A stretch of 64,000 nucleotides of DNA. It comes from Bradyrhizobium sp. LTSP849 (GTDB taxonomy: Bacteria > Pseudomonadota > Alphaproteobacteria > Rhizobiales > Xanthobacteraceae). The stretch covers positions 372,001-436,000 of the forward strand of contig NZ_JYMR01000004.1 of the NCBI RefSeq assembly GCF_000938255.1, read 5' to 3'. Below are positions 19,838-28,679 of the stretch, in pieces. The translations under genes were made by a program, and so were the position numbers. Under the pieces are notes generated by a model. That model was not told the DNA's origin. It ran no database searches and worked only from the letters and a program-made list of their open reading frames with translations. Numbering within the stretch: the first letter of the stretch is position 1; each line of letters begins with the position of its first letter.

Positions 19838-20004
19838 GTGTTTCGCGAACAGCGTTGGCGGGCCAAAGCCCGCACGCAGCCTCCGGACAGCGCCGGAGGG
19901 GTGCGAAAGAGCGCTCTGACTAACCGCTCTTGCCCCGATTGGCAAGGTCCGGGTTAGGGAGATTTTGCAGCTAAATGACAATTTCGATGTCGGCCTTTGG
20001 CCGA

Positions 20005-21537
20005 TTACGCCCGCGCCCGCTCGTTGCGGATGGAGAGGAGTTCCACGGGGCGGTCGGGGATGACGATCCGGAAGGTGGCGCCGATGGTGCCTTCGACCAG
20101 GTGGATGTCGCCGCCATGGGCGCGGATGAGCTCGGCGGCGATCGCCAGCCCAAGCCCGCTGCCGCCGGGGCGGCCGGAGGTCTGGAACGCCTCGAACAGA
20201 TGCTCCCGGGTCCGCGGGGGAACGCCGGGGCCGGTGTCGGAGACCTCCAGGATGGCGACCGCGCCCTCGCGTTTGCCGGTGATCCGGATCTGCTGCACGC
20301 CGCCGTCGCCGGCCGCATGGCTTTCCAGCGCCTGGGCGGCGTTGCGCACGAGGTTGAGCAGCACCCGAAACAGCTGGTCGGGATCGGCATCGACCGCGAG
20401 CCCGCGCTCGACGGCGGCGACCCAGGCAATCGAGGCGTCGTTGGCGAGACCCGCGGTCTCGCGCACCTCCAGCACGACAGGCTCGATCAGCATCATGCGG
20501 CGGTCGGGCGCGGCCTCCTGGGCGCGGCCATAGGACAGCGTCGACTGGCAGAAGGCGATAGCGCGCTCGAGCGAGCGCACGAGCTTTGGCGCAAAGCGCT
20601 GCACCCGCGGATCGGGCACGCTGGCGAGCTGGTCCGACAGCAGCTGGGCCGACGCCAGCAGATTGCGCAGATCGTGGTTGATCTTGGAGACGGCGAGGCC
20701 GAGGGCGGCGAGCCGGCTCTTCTGATGCAGCATCGACATCAGATCGCGCTGCATGTCCGACAATTCGCGCTCGGCGACGCCGATTTCGTCGCTGCGCTGG
20801 CTCGGCACGATGATCCGCGCCGAACTCTCGGGATTCTCGTGGAAGCCGACCAGGCTCGCGGTCAGCCGCCGCATCGGCCGCACGAACAGATAATGCAGCG
20901 CGAGGTAGACGAGGCCCGCGGTCAGCGCCGCGATGATCAGCGCGACCACCACGACGTTGCGGGAGAAGCGGTACATCGATTGCCGCAGCGGCAGCTCGTC
21001 GGTGACGATCTCGATGAACTGGGCGTTGCCGACACCGGGGCCGACGATGCGGATCGGCTGGTTGCCGGTCTCCAGCATCATCTGGAACGAGCCGGTGATC
21101 GCCTCCCACGCGGTCATGTCGCGCAGGTCGATGTCGTGCTCGATCGTGGCCGGCAGATTGTCGCTGGCGAGCAGGCGGCGCTGCTGGCCCATCTTGATCG
21201 CGACCGCGCGCGCATTGATGCTTTTGAGGATCTGCCGCGACAGCGAATCGGGAACCATGCCGAGCGGCGCCGCATCGAGCACCAGCGCCGCCGTGTTGGC
21301 CGCCGCGACGCGGTCGTTGAGCCGGTTGACCCAGAAATTGGCGATCGCGGGGACATAGAGCAGGCTCGCCGCGATCATCACCAGGGGAACGGTCAGCAGC
21401 AGCAGCTTGCCGGACAGGCCAAGCCCCGCCGGCCCGCGCGACCGCGTCACCGGCGGGTCCGGCTGATCCATGACCCGATCTGTGGCTCGATCCAAAGCTC
21501 TATCCAAGTCTTGGGTCGGCTGGAGGTCTGTCGCCAC
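20005..21537 (-). CDS. Membrane sensor histidine kinase (orphan)
   Basis: 510 aa with a GTG start at 21537; an ATG 22 codons further in (MDQPDPPVTRS) is an alternative. Order: cytoplasmic leader, membrane helix 1 (LLLLTVPLVMIAASLLYVPAIA), periplasmic sensor of about 130 residues, membrane helix 2 (VVVVALIIAALTAGLVYLAL), HAMP, phosphoacceptor helix with H in SKINHDLRNLLASAQLL, and an HATPase domain with N-box LLNLVRNAAQAL, G1 DTGPGVP and G2 GGSGLGLAIA. The H-box HDLRN is of the less common type. No response regulator lies next to it, so its partner is unknown. Confidence 0.92.
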   Translation of the reverse strand: MATDLQPTQDLDRALDRATDRVMDQPDPPVTRSRGPAGLGLSGKLLLLTVPLVMIAASLLYVPAIANFWVNRLNDRVAAANTAALVLDAAPLGMVPDSLSRQILKSINARAVAIKMGQQRRLLASDNLPATIEHDIDLRDMTAWEAITGSFQMMLETGNQPIRIVGPGVGNAQFIEIVTDELPLRQSMYRFSRNVVVVALIIAALTAGLVYLALHYLFVRPMRRLTASLVGFHENPESSARIIVPSQRSDEIGVAERELSDMQRDLMSMLHQKSRLAALGLAVSKINHDLRNLLASAQLLSDQLASVPDPRVQRFAPKLVRSLERAIAFCQSTLSYGRAQEAAPDRRMMLIEPVVLEVRETAGLANDASIAWVAAVERGLAVDADPDQLFRVLLNLVRNAAQALESHAAGDGGVQQIRITGKREGAVAILEVSDTGPGVPPRTREHLFEAFQTSGRPGGSGLGLAIAAELIRAHGGDIHLVEGTIGATFRIVIPDRPVELLSIRNERARA

Positions 21538-21900
21538 AAAATTCGCCCCTGCTGGCCTTGCTACTGGAGGACTGGCTATTGGAGGATGCGACCCACACTA
21601 GGGCCGGTCAAATTACGGATCGCTAATCTCCCAAGGTGGGATGTAAGCGCTGATCCGGCGAGCCGCTACCTCAAGAGTTAAAAACCCCGCCGAAACAGTG
21701 ATATTCATCCGACCTGTGCGGTCCTGCGACGTTGACGAAGAGGGGACGCTCCCTTATAAGCCGGCCAAATTGTCCGCGATGACCCGGCGTGAAGCTGGGA
21801 GCGGCTCTCTTGGGGCCGGAAATGGCCCATTTTGGGCCGCATCTTCCGGACTTTACCCTTAATTCTACAGGCAAATTGCCCGGTCAGCGGAGAAAAACCC
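21538..21900. other. Intergenic region upstream of rpmH
   Basis: 363 nt between the histidine kinase and rpmH, which are divergent. It contains the sigma-70 promoter at 21732-21760. I see no gene. No DnaA-box cluster or other origin-like feature was recognised even though rpmH-rnpA lies near oriC in many bacteria. Confidence 0.6.
21732..21760 (+). promoter_or_regulatory. Sigma-70 type promoter for rpmH-rnpA-yidC
   Basis: TTGACG at 21732-21737 and TATAAG at 21755-21760 with an ideal 17-nt spacer. It would start transcription near 21767, giving a leader of about 134 nt before rpmH. One of the best promoter matches in the window, fitting a ribosomal protein gene. Confidence 0.7.
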
Positions 21901-22035
21901 GTGAAGCGGACTTATCAACCCAGCAAACTGGTGCGCAAGCGTCGTCACGGCTTCCGGGCTCGTCTCGCCACTGCCGGCGGCCGCAAGGTTCTCGCCGCAC
22001 GCCGCGCCCGCGGCCGCAAGCGTCTGAGCGCCTGA
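21901..22035 (+). CDS. rpmH: 50S ribosomal protein L34
   Basis: 44 aa, GTG start at 21901 preceded by GGAGAAAA. The sequence ([20 protein letters not shown], then a basic tail ending RGRKRLSA) is a full-length L34. It binds 23S rRNA in the large subunit. It starts the conserved rpmH-rnpA-yidC cluster, with rnpA 27 nt downstream. Confidence 0.98.
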   Translation: MKRTYQPSKLVRKRRHGFRARLATAGGRKVLAARRARGRKRLSA

Positions 22036-22062
22036 GCCGGACCCCCTTTTTGGGATTTCATC

Positions 22063-22458
22063 ATGGATCGGCTGAGGCAGCGGGCGGATTTCGTCGCCGT
22101 TGCCAATGGCGCGCGGGTGAATAGTCCCGCGTTCGTCCTGCAAAGCCTTGACCGCAGAAGCCTTGGCCGCGACGACAGCGGCCCGATCCGGATCGGCTTC
22201 ACCGTTACCAAAAAGAACGGCAACGCCCCCGAGCGCAATCGCATCCGGCGCCGGCTTCGCGAAGTGGTGAAGCGGCTCGATCCGGTATCGATGCTACCCC
22301 ATCATGATTATGTGCTGGTCGGACGCAGGGACGCGCTCACGCGCGACTTCGCGACCATGATCGACGATCTCCGCGCAGCGTTCACAAAGCCCGCGCGGCA
22401 GGCGCACAAGGGACGCGGCCAAAAGCCCGCCCCAGCGACCAGCCGCAAACCGGATTGA
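22063..22458 (+). CDS. rnpA: Ribonuclease P protein component
   Basis: 131 aa. The RNR motif that contacts the RNA subunit is present in PERNRIRRRLREVVKRL, preceded by the central strand IRIGFTVTKKNGNA. The N-terminus MDRLRQRADFVAVANGARV matches the family. With the RNase P RNA (not in the window) it trims the 5' leader of tRNA precursors. The C-terminal 20 residues (KGRGQKPAPATSRKPD) are a disordered basic tail common in alphaproteobacteria. Confidence 0.97.
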   Translation: MDRLRQRADFVAVANGARVNSPAFVLQSLDRRSLGRDDSGPIRIGFTVTKKNGNAPERNRIRRRLREVVKRLDPVSMLPHHDYVLVGRRDALTRDFATMIDDLRAAFTKPARQAHKGRGQKPAPATSRKPD

Positions 22459-22474
22459 TGACGAGACAATAGTG

Positions 22475-24322
22475 ATGACCGACAATCGCAACACCATCCT
22501 CGCCGTCATTCTGTCCGGCCTGGTGCTGATCGCCTGGCAGTATTTCTACAACGTGCCGGCGATGGAGAAGCAGCGCGCCCAGCAGCAGACGCAGGCCGAG
22601 CTCCAGAAGACCGCGCCGCAGCCGACGGCGTCCGCAACGCCGGGCGCCACACCGCAGTCCGGCAGTGCGCCGGCGCCCGCGACGACCCCGGGCGCGAACC
22701 AGCAGGTCCAGCCGGTCGTGGCCCGCGACACCGCGATTGCAGCCAGCCCGCGCGTGAAGATCGACACACCGCGCCTCGCCGGCAGCATCGCGCTGAAGGG
22801 CGGCCGCATCGACGACCTCGCGCTGCTGCAATTCCGTGAGACGGTCGACCCGAAGTCGCCGCCGATCATCCTCTATTCGCCCTCGGGCACGGCAGAACCC
22901 TATTACGCCGAGTTCGGCTGGGTGGCGGCGACGGGCGTGACGGCGAAGATGCCGGACGCGCAGACCGTCTGGCAGCAGGACGGCAGCGGCAGCCTGACGC
23001 CGACCACGCCGGTGGTGCTGAAATATGACAATGGCGAAGGCCTCACCTTCCGCCGCACCATCTCGGTCGACGATCACTATCTCTTCACCGTCAAGGACGA
23101 GGTGAGCAATGTCGGCAATGCGCCGGTCAAGCTCTTCCCCTTCGCGCTGATCTCGCGCCACGGCACGCCGCAGGTCTCGGGCTATTACATCCTGCATGAA
23201 GGCCTGATCGGCTATCTCGATGGCTTGCAGGAATACGCCTACAAGAAGATCGACGAAGCGAAGTCGGTGAGCTTCAAGGCCACCAACGGCTGGCTCGGCA
23301 TGACCGATAAGTACTGGGCCTCGGCGTTGCTGCCCGACACCAGTGCCGAGCTTCAAGCGCGCTTCTCGTCGAACCTCAACGGCAATGTGCACACCTACCA
23401 GACCGACTATCTGCTCGATCCCGTCACCGTCGCGATCGGCGGCACCGCAACCGCGAACGCGCGGCTGTTTGCGGGCGCCAAGGAAGCCGGCGTCGTCGGC
23501 GTGTTCCCGTTCGCAGGCCTCGGCGGCTACAACAAGGAGCTCGGCCTCAACCATTTCGATCTCTTGATCGACTGGGGCTGGTTCTACTTCATCACCAAGC
23601 CGATGTTCCTCGGGCTCGACTTCTTCTACCGCTTCTTCGGCAATTTCGGCATCTCGATCCTGCTCGTGACCGTGATCGTGAAGCTCTTGTTCTTCCCCTT
23701 GGCGAACAAGTCCTACGCCTCGATGGCGAAGATGAAGTCGATCCAGCCGCAGCTTGCGGTGCTGAAAGAGCGCTACCCTGACGACAAGGTGAAGCAGCAG
23801 CAGGAGATGATGGAGATCTACCGCAAGGAGAAGATCAATCCGGTCGCCGGCTGTCTTCCCGTGGTGATCCAGATCCCGGTGTTCTTCTCGCTCTACAAGG
23901 TGCTGTTCGTCACCATCGAGATGCGGCACGCGCCATTCTTCGGCTGGATCAAGGATCTCTCCGCGCCCGATCCGACCAATCTGTTCACGCTGTTCGGCCT
24001 GATCCCGTTCGATCCGACCACGCTTCCCCTGTTCGGCCACTATCTCGCGCTCGGCATCTGGCCGATCATCATGGGCATCACGATGTGGTTCCAGATGAAG
24101 CTGAACCCGACGCCGCCGGATCCGACCCAGCAGATGATCTTCAACTGGATGCCGCTGATCTTCACCTTCATGCTGGCGGGCTTCCCGGCGGGTCTCGTGA
24201 TCTACTGGGCCTGGAACAACACGCTGTCGGTGCTCCAGCAGAGCTTCATCATGCGCCGCAACGGTGTGAAGGTGGAGCTGTTCGATAATCTCAAGGCGAC
24301 GTTCGCGAAGAAAGCGACGTAG
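22475..24322 (+). CDS. yidC: Membrane protein insertase YidC
   Basis: 615 aa from the ATG at 22475 (a GTG sits one codon before). Membrane helix 1 is TILAVILSGLVLIAWQYFY, then a proline/alanine/glutamine-rich linker, a large periplasmic beta domain (about residues 90-350), and the conserved C-terminal insertase core starting FGNFGISILLVTVIVKLLFFPL with the MKSIQPQLAVLKERY cytoplasmic coiled coil and four more helices. It inserts and folds inner-membrane proteins with or without SecYEG. It ends just before a palindromic repeat at 24326. Confidence 0.98.
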   Translation: MTDNRNTILAVILSGLVLIAWQYFYNVPAMEKQRAQQQTQAELQKTAPQPTASATPGATPQSGSAPAPATTPGANQQVQPVVARDTAIAASPRVKIDTPRLAGSIALKGGRIDDLALLQFRETVDPKSPPIILYSPSGTAEPYYAEFGWVAATGVTAKMPDAQTVWQQDGSGSLTPTTPVVLKYDNGEGLTFRRTISVDDHYLFTVKDEVSNVGNAPVKLFPFALISRHGTPQVSGYYILHEGLIGYLDGLQEYAYKKIDEAKSVSFKATNGWLGMTDKYWASALLPDTSAELQARFSSNLNGNVHTYQTDYLLDPVTVAIGGTATANARLFAGAKEAGVVGVFPFAGLGGYNKELGLNHFDLLIDWGWFYFITKPMFLGLDFFYRFFGNFGISILLVTVIVKLLFFPLANKSYASMAKMKSIQPQLAVLKERYPDDKVKQQQEMMEIYRKEKINPVAGCLPVVIQIPVFFSLYKVLFVTIEMRHAPFFGWIKDLSAPDPTNLFTLFGLIPFDPTTLPLFGHYLALGIWPIIMGITMWFQMKLNPTPPDPTQQMIFNWMPLIFTFMLAGFPAGLVIYWAWNNTLSVLQQSFIMRRNGVKVELFDNLKATFAKKAT

Positions 24323-24325
24323 CTC

Positions 24326-24394
24326 CGTCATTGCGAGCGCTTCGCTTCCGCCTTCGCTCTTCGAGCTACGGCGGACAAGTCGCTCGCAATGACG
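24326..24394. repeat. Palindromic intergenic repeat, CGTCATTGCGAGCG family
   Basis: A perfect 14-bp inverted repeat: CGTCATTGCGAGCG at 24326-24339 and its complement at 24381-24394, enclosing a core of 41 nt that itself has GC-rich self-complementarity. It starts 3 nt after the yidC stop codon and lies before engB. Confidence 0.8.
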
Positions 24395-24418
24395 CGGTAA
24401 ACAACTGAAAGCCTTCGC

Positions 24419-25072
24419 ATGACCGACGACAAAGATGCGAAGCTGATCGAGGCCGGGCGAAAACTGTTCACCCGCGACTGGCAGTTCATCTGGGCCTCGC
24501 CCTCGATTGCATCGCTGCCGCCGATGGCGGGGCTGGAGATCGCCTTTGCCGGCCGCTCCAATGTCGGCAAGTCGAGCCTGATCAACGCGCTCACCGGCCG
24601 CAACGCGCTGGCGCGCACCTCGCACACGCCGGGCCGCACCCAGGAGCTGATCTTCTTCGAGGTCCCCGGCAAAGCCGACTTGCGGCTCGTCGACATGCCC
24701 GGCTACGGCTATGCCAAGGCGCCCAAGACCCAGGTCGCGTCCTGGACCGATCTGATCCACAAATTCCTGCTCGGCCGCGCCTCGCTCGCGCGGGTCTATT
24801 TGCTGATCGATGCGCGGCACGGGCTGAAGGACGTCGACCATGAAATCCTGGGCACGCTCGATCGCTCCGCCGTCAGCTATCAGATCGTGCTGACCAAGGC
24901 CGACCAGGTGAAGGCATCGGAGCTTGCCGAGAGAATCGCCGAGACCGGCCTTGCGCTCGCCAAGCATCCCGCCGCGTTTCCGGATGTGCTGACGACCTCG
25001 TCGCGCTCCGGGGCCGGAATGTCCGAGCTGCGCGCCGCGATGGCGAAGCTCCTGGAAGAGCGGACATCGTAA
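24419..25072 (+). CDS. engB: Ribosome biogenesis GTP-binding protein YihA/YsxC
   Basis: 217 aa GTPase. G1 is GRSNVGKSS, G2 the threonine after ARTSHTPG, G3 DMPGYG, G4 TKAD, and G5-like SSRSGAG. It is needed for large-subunit assembly. The extra N-terminal residues before FAGRSNVGKS match the EngB subfamily. Its TAA overlaps the start of the DUF423 gene by one base (TAATG). Confidence 0.96.
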   Translation: MTDDKDAKLIEAGRKLFTRDWQFIWASPSIASLPPMAGLEIAFAGRSNVGKSSLINALTGRNALARTSHTPGRTQELIFFEVPGKADLRLVDMPGYGYAKAPKTQVASWTDLIHKFLLGRASLARVYLLIDARHGLKDVDHEILGTLDRSAVSYQIVLTKADQVKASELAERIAETGLALAKHPAAFPDVLTTSSRSGAGMSELRAAMAKLLEERTS

Positions 25073-25437
25073 TGGCCGTGTTCCGCCTGTTGATTGGGCT
25101 TGCCGGTTTGATGGGCGCCGCCGGCGTGGCGCTGGCGGCCGCGTCCGCGCACGGCGGCGATGCGAGCCGGCTCGCCTCCGCCAGCGCCATGCTGCTGTTT
25201 CATGCAACTGCCATACTTGCGACCGTCGCGCTGCTCACGCACGGCCTTCTGCACGGCGGAATTGGCCTCATGGCAGCGTTCGGCTTCGTGATCGCAGCCA
25301 CGCTGTTCGCGGGCGACCTCACCGTGCGGCAATACGCCGGGCATTCGCTGTTTCCCTACGCCGCGCCGACCGGCGGAACGCTGATGATCGTGAGCTGGCT
25401 GGCGGTGACGCTGGCAGCGGTGGTGCCCAAGCGCTGA
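25072..25437 (+). CDS. DUF423 small membrane protein
   Basis: 121 aa, four predicted membrane helices (first LLIGLAGLMGAAGVALAAASAHG). The pattern AHGGD...LFHATAILATVALL...AATLFAGDLTVRQY...APTGGTLMIVSWL is that of the DUF423/YgdD family, whose function is not known. Coupled to engB by a TAATG overlap, so at least translated with it. A repeat begins 3 nt after its stop. Confidence 0.88.
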   Translation: MAVFRLLIGLAGLMGAAGVALAAASAHGGDASRLASASAMLLFHATAILATVALLTHGLLHGGIGLMAAFGFVIAATLFAGDLTVRQYAGHSLFPYAAPTGGTLMIVSWLAVTLAAVVPKR

Positions 25438-25440
25438 TCC

Positions 25441-25527
25441 GTAGCCCGGATGGAGCGAAGCGCAATCCGGGACCGCTGGCGCTTTTGGCACCGACCCCGG
25501 ATTACGCTTCCGCTCCATCCGGGCTAC
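25441..25527. repeat. Palindromic repeat, GTAGCCCGGATGGAGCGAAG family, copy 1
   Basis: Outer arms GTAGCCCGGATGGAGCG at 25441 and CGCTCCATCCGGGCTAC ending at 25527 are complementary, and an inner CCGGG pairing surrounds a variable core. A second copy is at 28481-28566. It lies directly after the DUF423 stop. Confidence 0.85.
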
Positions 25528-25614
25528 GCAGCTACATACCAGTCCCACTTTGCGCCTCGCCCGCCAATCAGATAGAACGCAGGCCGCGTTTGTCCCGCCA
25601 GCGAGATCTGCCAG

Positions 25615-26502
25615 ATGACCGAAATCTCCCCGCTCGACCAGGCCCGCATCCTGTCCGAAGCGCTGCCGCACATGCAGCAGTATGACGAAGAAACCATCGT
25701 CATCAAATATGGCGGCCATGCCATGGGTGACGAGGAGACCGCGAGGAATTTTGCCCGCGACATCGTGCTGCTCGAGCAGACCGCGATCAACCCGGTGGTG
25801 GTGCATGGCGGCGGGCCGCAGATCGCGACCATGCTCAAGCGCCTCGGCATCGTCTCAGAATTCGCAGCCGGCCTGCGCATCACCGATGCCGCGACCATCG
25901 AGATCGTCGAGATGGTGCTCGCCGGCTCCGTCAACAAGCAGATCGTCGGCTACATCAACGAAGCCGGCGGCAAGGCCGTGGGCCTGTCAGGCAAGGACGC
26001 CAACATGGTGAAGGCGTCGAAGACGACGCGCACCATCATCGATCCGGACTCGCATATCGAGAAGGCGGTCGATCTCGGCTTCGTCGGCGACCCCGAGAAG
26101 GTCGACCTCACGCTGCTGAACCAGCTCATCGGCTATGAGCTGATCCCGGTGCTGGCGCCGCTGGCGACCTCGAAAGATGGCCAGACGCTGAATGTCAACG
26201 CCGACACTTTTGCGGGTGCGGTTGCCGGCGCGCTGAAGGCAAAACGTCTGCTGCTGCTCACCGACGTGCCGGGCGTGCTCGACAAGTCGAAGAAGCTGAT
26301 CCCGCAGCTTTCGATCAAGGACGCGCGAAAGCTGATCGCCGACGGCACCATTTCCGGCGGCATGATCCCGAAGGTCGAGACCTGCATCTACGCACTCGAA
26401 CAGGGCGTCGAGGGCGTCGTCATCATCGACGGCAAGATGCAGCACGCGGTGCTGCTCGAGCTCTTCACCAACACGGGCACGGGAACGCTGATCCACAAGT
26501 GA
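25615..26502 (+). CDS. argB: Acetylglutamate kinase
   Basis: 295 aa. Phosphate-binding lysine and glycine loop in [10 protein letters not shown], acetylglutamate-binding segment [10 protein letters not shown], and the C-terminal nucleotide site ([15 protein letters not shown], then [12 protein letters not shown]). It phosphorylates N-acetylglutamate in arginine biosynthesis. Full length for the family. The end GTGTLIHK overlaps the next gene's ATG (TGATG), suggesting translational coupling to the DUF1036 gene. Confidence 0.97.
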   Translation: MTEISPLDQARILSEALPHMQQYDEETIVIKYGGHAMGDEETARNFARDIVLLEQTAINPVVVHGGGPQIATMLKRLGIVSEFAAGLRITDAATIEIVEMVLAGSVNKQIVGYINEAGGKAVGLSGKDANMVKASKTTRTIIDPDSHIEKAVDLGFVGDPEKVDLTLLNQLIGYELIPVLAPLATSKDGQTLNVNADTFAGAVAGALKAKRLLLLTDVPGVLDKSKKLIPQLSIKDARKLIADGTISGGMIPKVETCIYALEQGVEGVVIIDGKMQHAVLLELFTNTGTGTLIHK

Positions 26503-27581
26503 TGAGCGAGCGGCCAAGGACCGAGGGCGCCCCGCCCGCGCTTGACGAGCGCGGGACGAGGCCTCGCCGTCGCTCGGTCGTGACCCGTTTCCTGATGACG
26601 CTGCCGGCAGCAGTCGTGTCATTCGTCTTCTCCTCCGCACCGGCCGTCGCCGACCTCAAGATCTGCAACCGCATGTCCTATGTCGTCGAGGCCGCGATCG
26701 GCATCGACGACAAGGCGGCGACTGCGACGCGGGGCTGGTTCAGGATCGATCCCGCCACCTGCCGCGTGGTGGTGCAGGGCACGCTCTCGGCCGACCGCAT
26801 CCTGCTCAATGCGCGTGCGCTCGGCGTCTATGGCGCTTCGCCCATCCCCCAGAACGGCAGCGACATGCTTTGCGTCGCGCAAGACAATTTCGTCATCGCG
26901 GCCGCGCGACAGTGCCGCGCCGGCCAGACCCAGGCTGCCTTCACCCAGATCACGCCGACGCAGAGCGACGACGGCAATTTCACCGCCTATCTCGCCGAGG
27001 ATTCCGAATATGACGACGAACAGGCGCGGCTCGCCGGCATCCAACGGCTGCTGCTGATCGCCGGCTATGATGCAGCCCCGATCGACGGCGTCGACGGGCC
27101 GAAGACGCAAGGTGCCCTTGCCGCGTTCCTGAAAAGCCGCGGGCTGCCATCCGACATCGTCTCGTCGCCGAACTTCTTCAAGACCATGGTCGACGCGGTG
27201 CAGACGCCATCGCCGAGCGGCCTGACCTGGTGCAACGACACGCCGCACAAGGTAATGGCGGCGGTTGCCGCCGACGACGGCAAGTCGGTGACGAGCCGCG
27301 GCTGGTATCGCATCGATCCCAAGACCTGCCTGCATCCCGACGTGACCGGCACACCGAAACAGATCTTCAGCTTCGCCGAAGCCGTCGATACCGACAACCG
27401 CGTTATCAAGCAGCAGGACAAGCCGTTGAACTGGGGCGGCGACAGGCAGCTCTGCACGCGCGAGACCAAGTTCGAGACCAACGAGCAAAGCGATTGTCCC
27501 GCGCGCGGATTTGCGGCGACGGGTTTTGGCGCCGTGGACATGTCGAGCGGCGGCAAGACGCTGCGCTTTGCGGTGCCGTGA
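26502..27581 (+). CDS. Exported protein with two DUF1036 units and a peptidoglycan-binding-like middle
   Basis: 359 aa from the ATG at 26502 (a GTG is one codon before). After a basic leader (RPRRRSVVTRFLMTLPAAVVSFVFSSAPAVA) a signal peptide ends near residue 50. Two copies of the DUF1036 pattern follow, each with CN and RGWxRIDPxTC: the first at about residues 54-150, the second at about 243-355. Between them, ARLAGIQRLLLIAGYDAAPIDGVDGPKTQGALAAFLKSRG resembles a peptidoglycan-binding helical repeat. The cysteines are paired in each unit, as expected in the periplasm. Function unknown; linked to argB only by position. Confidence 0.75.
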   Translation: MSERPRTEGAPPALDERGTRPRRRSVVTRFLMTLPAAVVSFVFSSAPAVADLKICNRMSYVVEAAIGIDDKAATATRGWFRIDPATCRVVVQGTLSADRILLNARALGVYGASPIPQNGSDMLCVAQDNFVIAAARQCRAGQTQAAFTQITPTQSDDGNFTAYLAEDSEYDDEQARLAGIQRLLLIAGYDAAPIDGVDGPKTQGALAAFLKSRGLPSDIVSSPNFFKTMVDAVQTPSPSGLTWCNDTPHKVMAAVAADDGKSVTSRGWYRIDPKTCLHPDVTGTPKQIFSFAEAVDTDNRVIKQQDKPLNWGGDRQLCTRETKFETNEQSDCPARGFAATGFGAVDMSSGGKTLRFAVP

Positions 27582-27621
27582 TGGTGATGGTGTGATCAGC
27601 TCTAGCGCCACAAACACCCGT

Positions 27622-27738
27622 GTCGTCCCGGCGAAGGCCGGGACCCATAACCCCAGGATTGGGTTTGACGAAGAACGACGACCAGAGTGCCTCATTGATA
27701 GATCACGCGGTATGGGTCCCGGCCTTCGCCGGGACGAC
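27622..27738. repeat. Palindromic repeat, GTCGTCCCGGCGAAGGCCGG family, copy 1
   Basis: Perfect 28-bp inverted arms (27622-27649 and 27711-27738), each arm itself a hairpin (CCCGGCGAAGGCCGGG). The 61-nt core shares ACC-CAGG, TTTG-CGAAGA and GATAGA blocks with the copy at 61742-61868. Located 40 nt after the DUF1036 stop. Confidence 0.88.
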
Positions 27739-27783
27739 GGCGGAAAGTGGGCCACGCTTGCGAGTAGCAGATAGAGATTTGAT

Positions 27784-28476
27784 ATGAGCCCACCCCGCCG
27801 CACCTTCGCCCATATCGACACCTGGATGTTCGACCTCGACAACACGCTCTACCCGCATCACGTCAATCTGTGGCAGCAGGTCGATGCGCGGATCGGGGAG
27901 TTCGTTTGCAACTGGCTGAACGTGAGCCCTGCGGAAGCGCGCAAAATCCAGAAGGATTATTATTTGCGCTTCGGCACCACGATGCGCGGCATGATGACCC
28001 TGCATGGCGTGCGCGCCGACGACTATCTCGCTTACGTCCACAAGATCGACCACTCGCCGCTGGAGCCGAACCCGCAGCTCGGCGAAGCGATCGCGAAACT
28101 CCCGGGACGCAAGCTGATCCTCACCAACGGCTCGGTCGACCATGTCGACGCCGTGCTGGCGCGGCTCGGCCTCGCCTCGCATTTCGACGGCGTGTTCGAC
28201 ATCATCGCCGCCGGGTTCGAGCCGAAGCCCGCGCCGCAGACCTATCAGAAATTCCTCGCAGACCATTCGGTCGATCCGACACGCGCCGCCATGTTCGAGG
28301 ACCTCGCCCGCAACCTCACCGTTCCGCACCAGCTCGGCACGACCACGGTGCTGGTGGTGCCTGACGGCACCAAGGAAGTGGTGCGCGAGGACTGGGAACT
28401 GGAGGGGCGCGATGCGGCCTATGTCGACCACGTCACGGACGATCTGGCGGGGTTTTTGGCGGGGCTGTCACGTTAG
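27784..28476 (+). CDS. Pyrimidine 5'-nucleotidase (HAD superfamily)
   Basis: 230 aa. HAD motif I is MFDLDNTLYPHHVNL (two aspartates near residues 17-19), motif II ILTNGS, motif III lysine in GFEPKPAPQTY and motif IV MFEDLARNL, all intact. The cap region and YPHH are typical of the SDT1/Phm8-like pyrimidine 5'-nucleotidase subfamily, which dephosphorylates UMP/CMP. The exact substrate is inferred from the family. It is followed within 4 nt by a palindromic repeat. Confidence 0.85.
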   Translation: MSPPRRTFAHIDTWMFDLDNTLYPHHVNLWQQVDARIGEFVCNWLNVSPAEARKIQKDYYLRFGTTMRGMMTLHGVRADDYLAYVHKIDHSPLEPNPQLGEAIAKLPGRKLILTNGSVDHVDAVLARLGLASHFDGVFDIIAAGFEPKPAPQTYQKFLADHSVDPTRAAMFEDLARNLTVPHQLGTTTVLVVPDGTKEVVREDWELEGRDAAYVDHVTDDLAGFLAGLSR

Positions 28477-28480
28477 GCCC

Positions 28481-28566
28481 GTAGCCCGGATGGAGCGAAG
28501 CGAAATCCGGGACATCGCACCGCAGGAGAGACTTTCCCGGATTGCGCTTCGCTCCATCCGGGCTAC
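28481..28566. repeat. Palindromic repeat, GTAGCCCGGATGGAGCGAAG family, copy 2
   Basis: Starts 4 nt after the nucleotidase stop with GTAGCCCGGATGGAGCGAAG and closes with the complement at 28547-28566; inner CCGGG pairing as in the copy at 25441. Core sequence differs between the two copies. Confidence 0.88.
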
Positions 28567-28679
28567 AGGGCTCGCGCGCCCCGGGACGACGGCGGAGTAT
28601 GCCTTGACTCCTCCCCGCCAAATCCCGAAAAAGCCTCCCAATCCGCCCCAAATTCCCGTCCGTCTCTGAGGAAATCCCG

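Noticed and set aside
19975..21681. 568-codon open frame on the plus strand
   Set aside because: Antisense to the histidine kinase with intact H, N, G1 and G2 boxes.
22382..25207. 941-codon open frame on the minus strand
   Set aside because: Covers yidC and engB in antisense; no domain signatures; GC-driven absence of stops.
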